DNA of 57,789 bases from Butyrivibrio sp. VCD2006 (GTDB lineage: Bacteria; Bacillota; Clostridia; Lachnospirales; Lachnospiraceae): the NCBI RefSeq assembly GCF_000423925.1, contig NZ_AUIX01000039.1, positions 1-57,789 on the forward strand, given 5' to 3'. Each line of letters opens with the position of its first letter. Position 1 is the first letter of the stretch. The translations under genes were made by a program, and so were the position numbers. A model generated the notes under the pieces. The model ran no database searches, was not told the DNA's origin, and saw only the letters and a list, made by a program, of their open reading frames with translations. Of the stretch, positions 56,026 to 57,789 are shown in pieces.

Positions 56026-56467
56026 TTAGAATGAAGGCTCAGAAAGCTTGAGAAATCAAGTGTTCTGAGCTTTCTTTTTTGTAAAAATATCCACATTTTG
56101 GTGAGACCTAGGTGAGACCTCCTGTGTTTTAGCGGGTTCCTGGCAGTTTGAATCAAACAGATCTACCAGATCATCCATACTATCTTTGGTAGGCTTAGGG
56201 CTAATGAGAGAAACCACAAAGGCGAAAAAGTTGGTGAGGTTGTTGATTTCCTGAAAGAAAAGGAAAAAAGACTATTGGAGTTGCAAGAAGTATAAAGTGG
56301 TCCATAGAAAAAGACGGGGGTGAAGCTCCTTTCTCAGCGGATTTGCGGAATCCATAAAAGTTCGTTCCCGGTCGCCGTTATGAAGAGAGACTTGAATGCG
56401 GAATTAAATTCCGCATTCAAGTCTTTCAAGGTTCCAGATGGTATCTTGAAAACATGTTGGAGGAGAT
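56026..56467. other. Gene-poor remnant region
   Basis: An imperfect terminator (GCTCAGAA...TTCTGAGC, then TTTCTTTTTT) is at 56034-56085. On the minus strand a frame open from about 56250 to a TGA at 56056-56058 encodes a hydrophilic tail (PTKDSMDDLVDLFDSNC) without start codon or known domain, perhaps the 3' end of a lost gene. A perfect 37-bp palindrome AGACTTGAATGCGGAATT... lies at 56388-56424. No intact gene is seen. Confidence 0.5.
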
Positions 56468-56953
56468 GTGAGAGACTTAAAAGCAAGTGAATATAAAAGA
56501 TTTGAAGAGATAAAACATGTTCGTGAGGATGGGACGGAATATTGGAATGCAAGGGAACTAGCCCCTACATTAGAATATACTCAATGGAGGAATTTTGATA
56601 AGGTCATTGGTCGAGCTATGATAGCGTGCGAGAACAGTGGACATAGTGTTTTAGACGATTTTGCTGAGGTCAGCAAAATCGTGAAGGCTGGCGCGACATC
56701 TAAACCTATGAAGGATTATGAGCTATCACGCTATGCATGTTATCTCATTGTACAAAACGGAGATCCACGAAAAGAAGTTATTGCTCTTGGGCAAACATAT
56801 TTTGCAATTCAAACCTACAGACAAGAAGTAGCAGATCATTTTAACCAGTTAGATGAGGATAGAAGACGACTTGTTGTACGTGGTGACATAAAGCAATGGA
56901 ATCAATTGCTGGCTGAAACTGCGCATGATGCCGGAGTAATAACAAATGAATAA
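56468..56953 (+). pseudogene. dinD: Truncated DNA-damage-inducible protein D
   Basis: 161 aa of a family with about 280. The N-terminal two domains are well preserved (FEEIKHVREDGTEYWNAREL, QWRNFDKVIGRAMIACENSG, SRYACYLIVQNGDPRKEVIA). The frame stops after AHDAGVITNE, just where homologues continue. The start is a GTG with GGAGGAG only 2 bases before it, so even the 5' end may be imperfect. An IS200/IS605-like transposase gene follows, so insertion probably removed the rest. Confidence 0.75.
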
Positions 56954-57076
56954 TTATTATTTTTGAAGCATGCATTTTTGTTATTCCCTCTATAAACTAA
57001 GGCTTCATTACAGCACTATGTGATATTATTGTTGTTGTATATTTATATAAAATTGCTTTCGGCTGAAAAACCATTA

Positions 57077-57096
57077 GCTTTAGCTGATGGGATGAA
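57077..57096 (+). mobile_element. Candidate IS200/IS605 left-end hairpin
   Basis: CCATTAGC-TTTA-GCTGATGG is an imperfect hairpin about 60-80 bases before the transposase start, like the subterminal hairpins recognised by Y1 transposases. The exact left end is not determined. It lies somewhere between 56940 and here. Confidence 0.45.
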
Positions 57097-57156
57097 AGCC
57101 GTTCTACTAAATCAACATCTCGCCTAAGCGAGATAAAAAAGATATAATTCTATTCC

Positions 57157-57573
57157 ATGAATAAAGAATATAAACATGGAAATCGAAATAAATATCTGCT
57201 TCGTTACCACTTAATTTTAGTATGTAAATATCGTAGACATTTACTAAGTGCTAATAATATTTCTTCAGACATGAAGACACATGCAAAAACTATCTCTGAC
57301 AAACATAATGTGCAGATACATTACATGGAAGCTGATAAGGATCATCTACATATGATGATAGAAACAACTCCAAATATCAATTTGTCAGATTATATCAGAA
57401 CTCTAAAATCCTACACTACCTTCCATATTTGGAAGAAATACACATCTTACTTGAGTAAATGTTTTTGGAAAGAAAGAACATTCTGGTCAGATGGTTACTT
57501 CATAAGTTCCATAGGTGAAGTCAGTAGTGATACTCTAAAACATTACATTGAGAATCAGGGTAAAAATGTTTGA
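57157..57573 (+). CDS. tnpA: IS200/IS605-family Y1 transposase
   Basis: 138 aa. The HUH motif is HLHMM (in ADKDHLHMMIETTP, about residue 70), and the catalytic Tyr is in LKHYIENQG (about residue 132). RYHLILVCKYRRHLL is the conserved first strand. It moves single-stranded DNA as peel-and-paste insertion. Full length. No TnpB gene is present, so it is a solitary IS200-type element. Confidence 0.92.
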   Translation: MNKEYKHGNRNKYLLRYHLILVCKYRRHLLSANNISSDMKTHAKTISDKHNVQIHYMEADKDHLHMMIETTPNINLSDYIRTLKSYTTFHIWKKYTSYLSKCFWKERTFWSDGYFISSIGEVSSDTLKHYIENQGKNV

Positions 57574-57597
57574 TACTATACAACATTGTTGTATAAT
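57570..57597 (+). promoter_or_regulatory. Promoter with palindromic operator for the edge HTH gene
   Basis: TTGATA (57570-57575), 16-base spacer, TATAAT (57592-57597). The spacer contains TATACAAC-ATT-GTTGTATA, a perfect palindrome and probable autoregulatory site. It could alternatively be part of the IS right end. Confidence 0.6.
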
Positions 57598-57617
57598 AAT
57601 CTCAAGAGGTAATACTT

Positions 57618-57789
57618 ATGACAATTTTAGAGTTACGCCAAAAAACAGGACTCTCACAAGGTCAGTTTGCGAAGCGTTTCCATCTTAATGTACGAACAGT
57701 ACAAACATGGGAACAAGGCACACGCAAAACACCTGATTATGTAATCTGGTTAATAGCCAGAGTGATTGAATTAGAGGAAATGCTAAATG
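57618..57789 (+). CDS. HTH (XRE) regulator, cut by the window edge
   Basis: 57 codons to the right edge. LRQKTGLSQGQFAKRFHLNV, then RTVQTWEQG, is a clear HTH_3 motif, like HigA- or MqsA-type antitoxins. AAGAGGT precedes the ATG. The palindrome in its promoter favours an autoregulated antitoxin-like gene. No toxin gene precedes it in the window. Confidence 0.8.
   Translation, partial: MTILELRQKTGLSQGQFAKRFHLNVRTVQTWEQGTRKTPDYVIWLIARVIELEEMLN

Noticed and set aside
55708..56034. 108-codon plus-strand frame across tail element C
   Set aside because: It starts inside the tRNA and runs through palindromic non-coding sequence without a ribosome site.

Overview
The window looks like a chromosomal segment of a low-to-mid GC Firmicute, most probably a Lachnospiraceae member of the Butyrivibrio/Pseudobutyrivibrio type. 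This is inferred from AGGAGG ribosome sites and strong sigma-A promoters, a FabK/FabZ type II fatty acid cluster, BspA-like leucine-rich-repeat and DUF6273 surface proteins, MecA, a flagellar hook gene, and a TetM-like GTPase fused to a YacP/NYN domain. Almost everything is on the plus strand. The exceptions are a DUF1858 protein, the TetM-NYN gene, tRNA-Pro and possible remnants near the right end.

Layout. 1-3031: tail of an unknown gene, then a polar amino-acid ABC importer behind two ARG-box-like sites. 3050-8541: tandem repeat array, AbgB-like amidohydrolase, zinc-ribbon/Ltp membrane protein, tRNA-Leu(UAG) with an unusual palindromic tail, YczE-like membrane protein and a beta-CASP nuclease. 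8613-18732: secreted LRR protein, thyA-folA, a second ABC importer (PF04392 class), and an LRR/VWA/MoxR-ATPase operon. 18942-26949: large secreted protein with a Pro-Thr-Asp/Asn repeat, an Rpn-type nuclease with a probable internal start, two secreted proteins and a GGDEF/EAL protein. 27643-35985: fatty acid cluster acpP-accD-accA-fabH-fabK-fabD-fabG-fabF-fabZ-marR, without accB/accC, in which dispersed hairpin repeats sit between genes and sometimes supply the ribosome binding site. 36108-42412: DUF1858 protein, flavodoxin-like remnant, PrsW protease, frameshifted UPF0251 gene, secreted protein, TetM-NYN fusion and tRNA-Pro(AGG). 42595-50661: CAP-domain protein, serine acetyltransferase, lone hook gene, mecA behind a CIRCE-like operator, arginase-fold protein, chemoreceptor remnant, two tRNA-Leu genes and a histidine phosphatase. 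50684-55400: MATE exporter, alpha/beta hydrolase, and an XRE-DUF3169-CPBP module behind an array of TTGTCA operator half-sites. 55583-57789: third tRNA-Leu with a palindromic tail, a remnant region, truncated dinD, an IS200/IS605 transposase and the start of an HTH gene.

The main unexplained structures are: (i) three tRNA-Leu genes whose 3' ends lie in long inverted repeats and are repeated directly about 165-290 bp downstream; (ii) a dispersed two-hairpin intergenic repeat ending in GGATGAGGG, with stem covariation, that acts as a mobile Shine-Dalgarno; (iii) an Rpn nuclease with an internal AGGAGGTG plus in-frame TTG that would make a separate C-terminal protein; (iv) a regularly spaced operator array controlling a membrane-protease module. 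No CRISPR array, rRNA, prophage or replication origin is visible.
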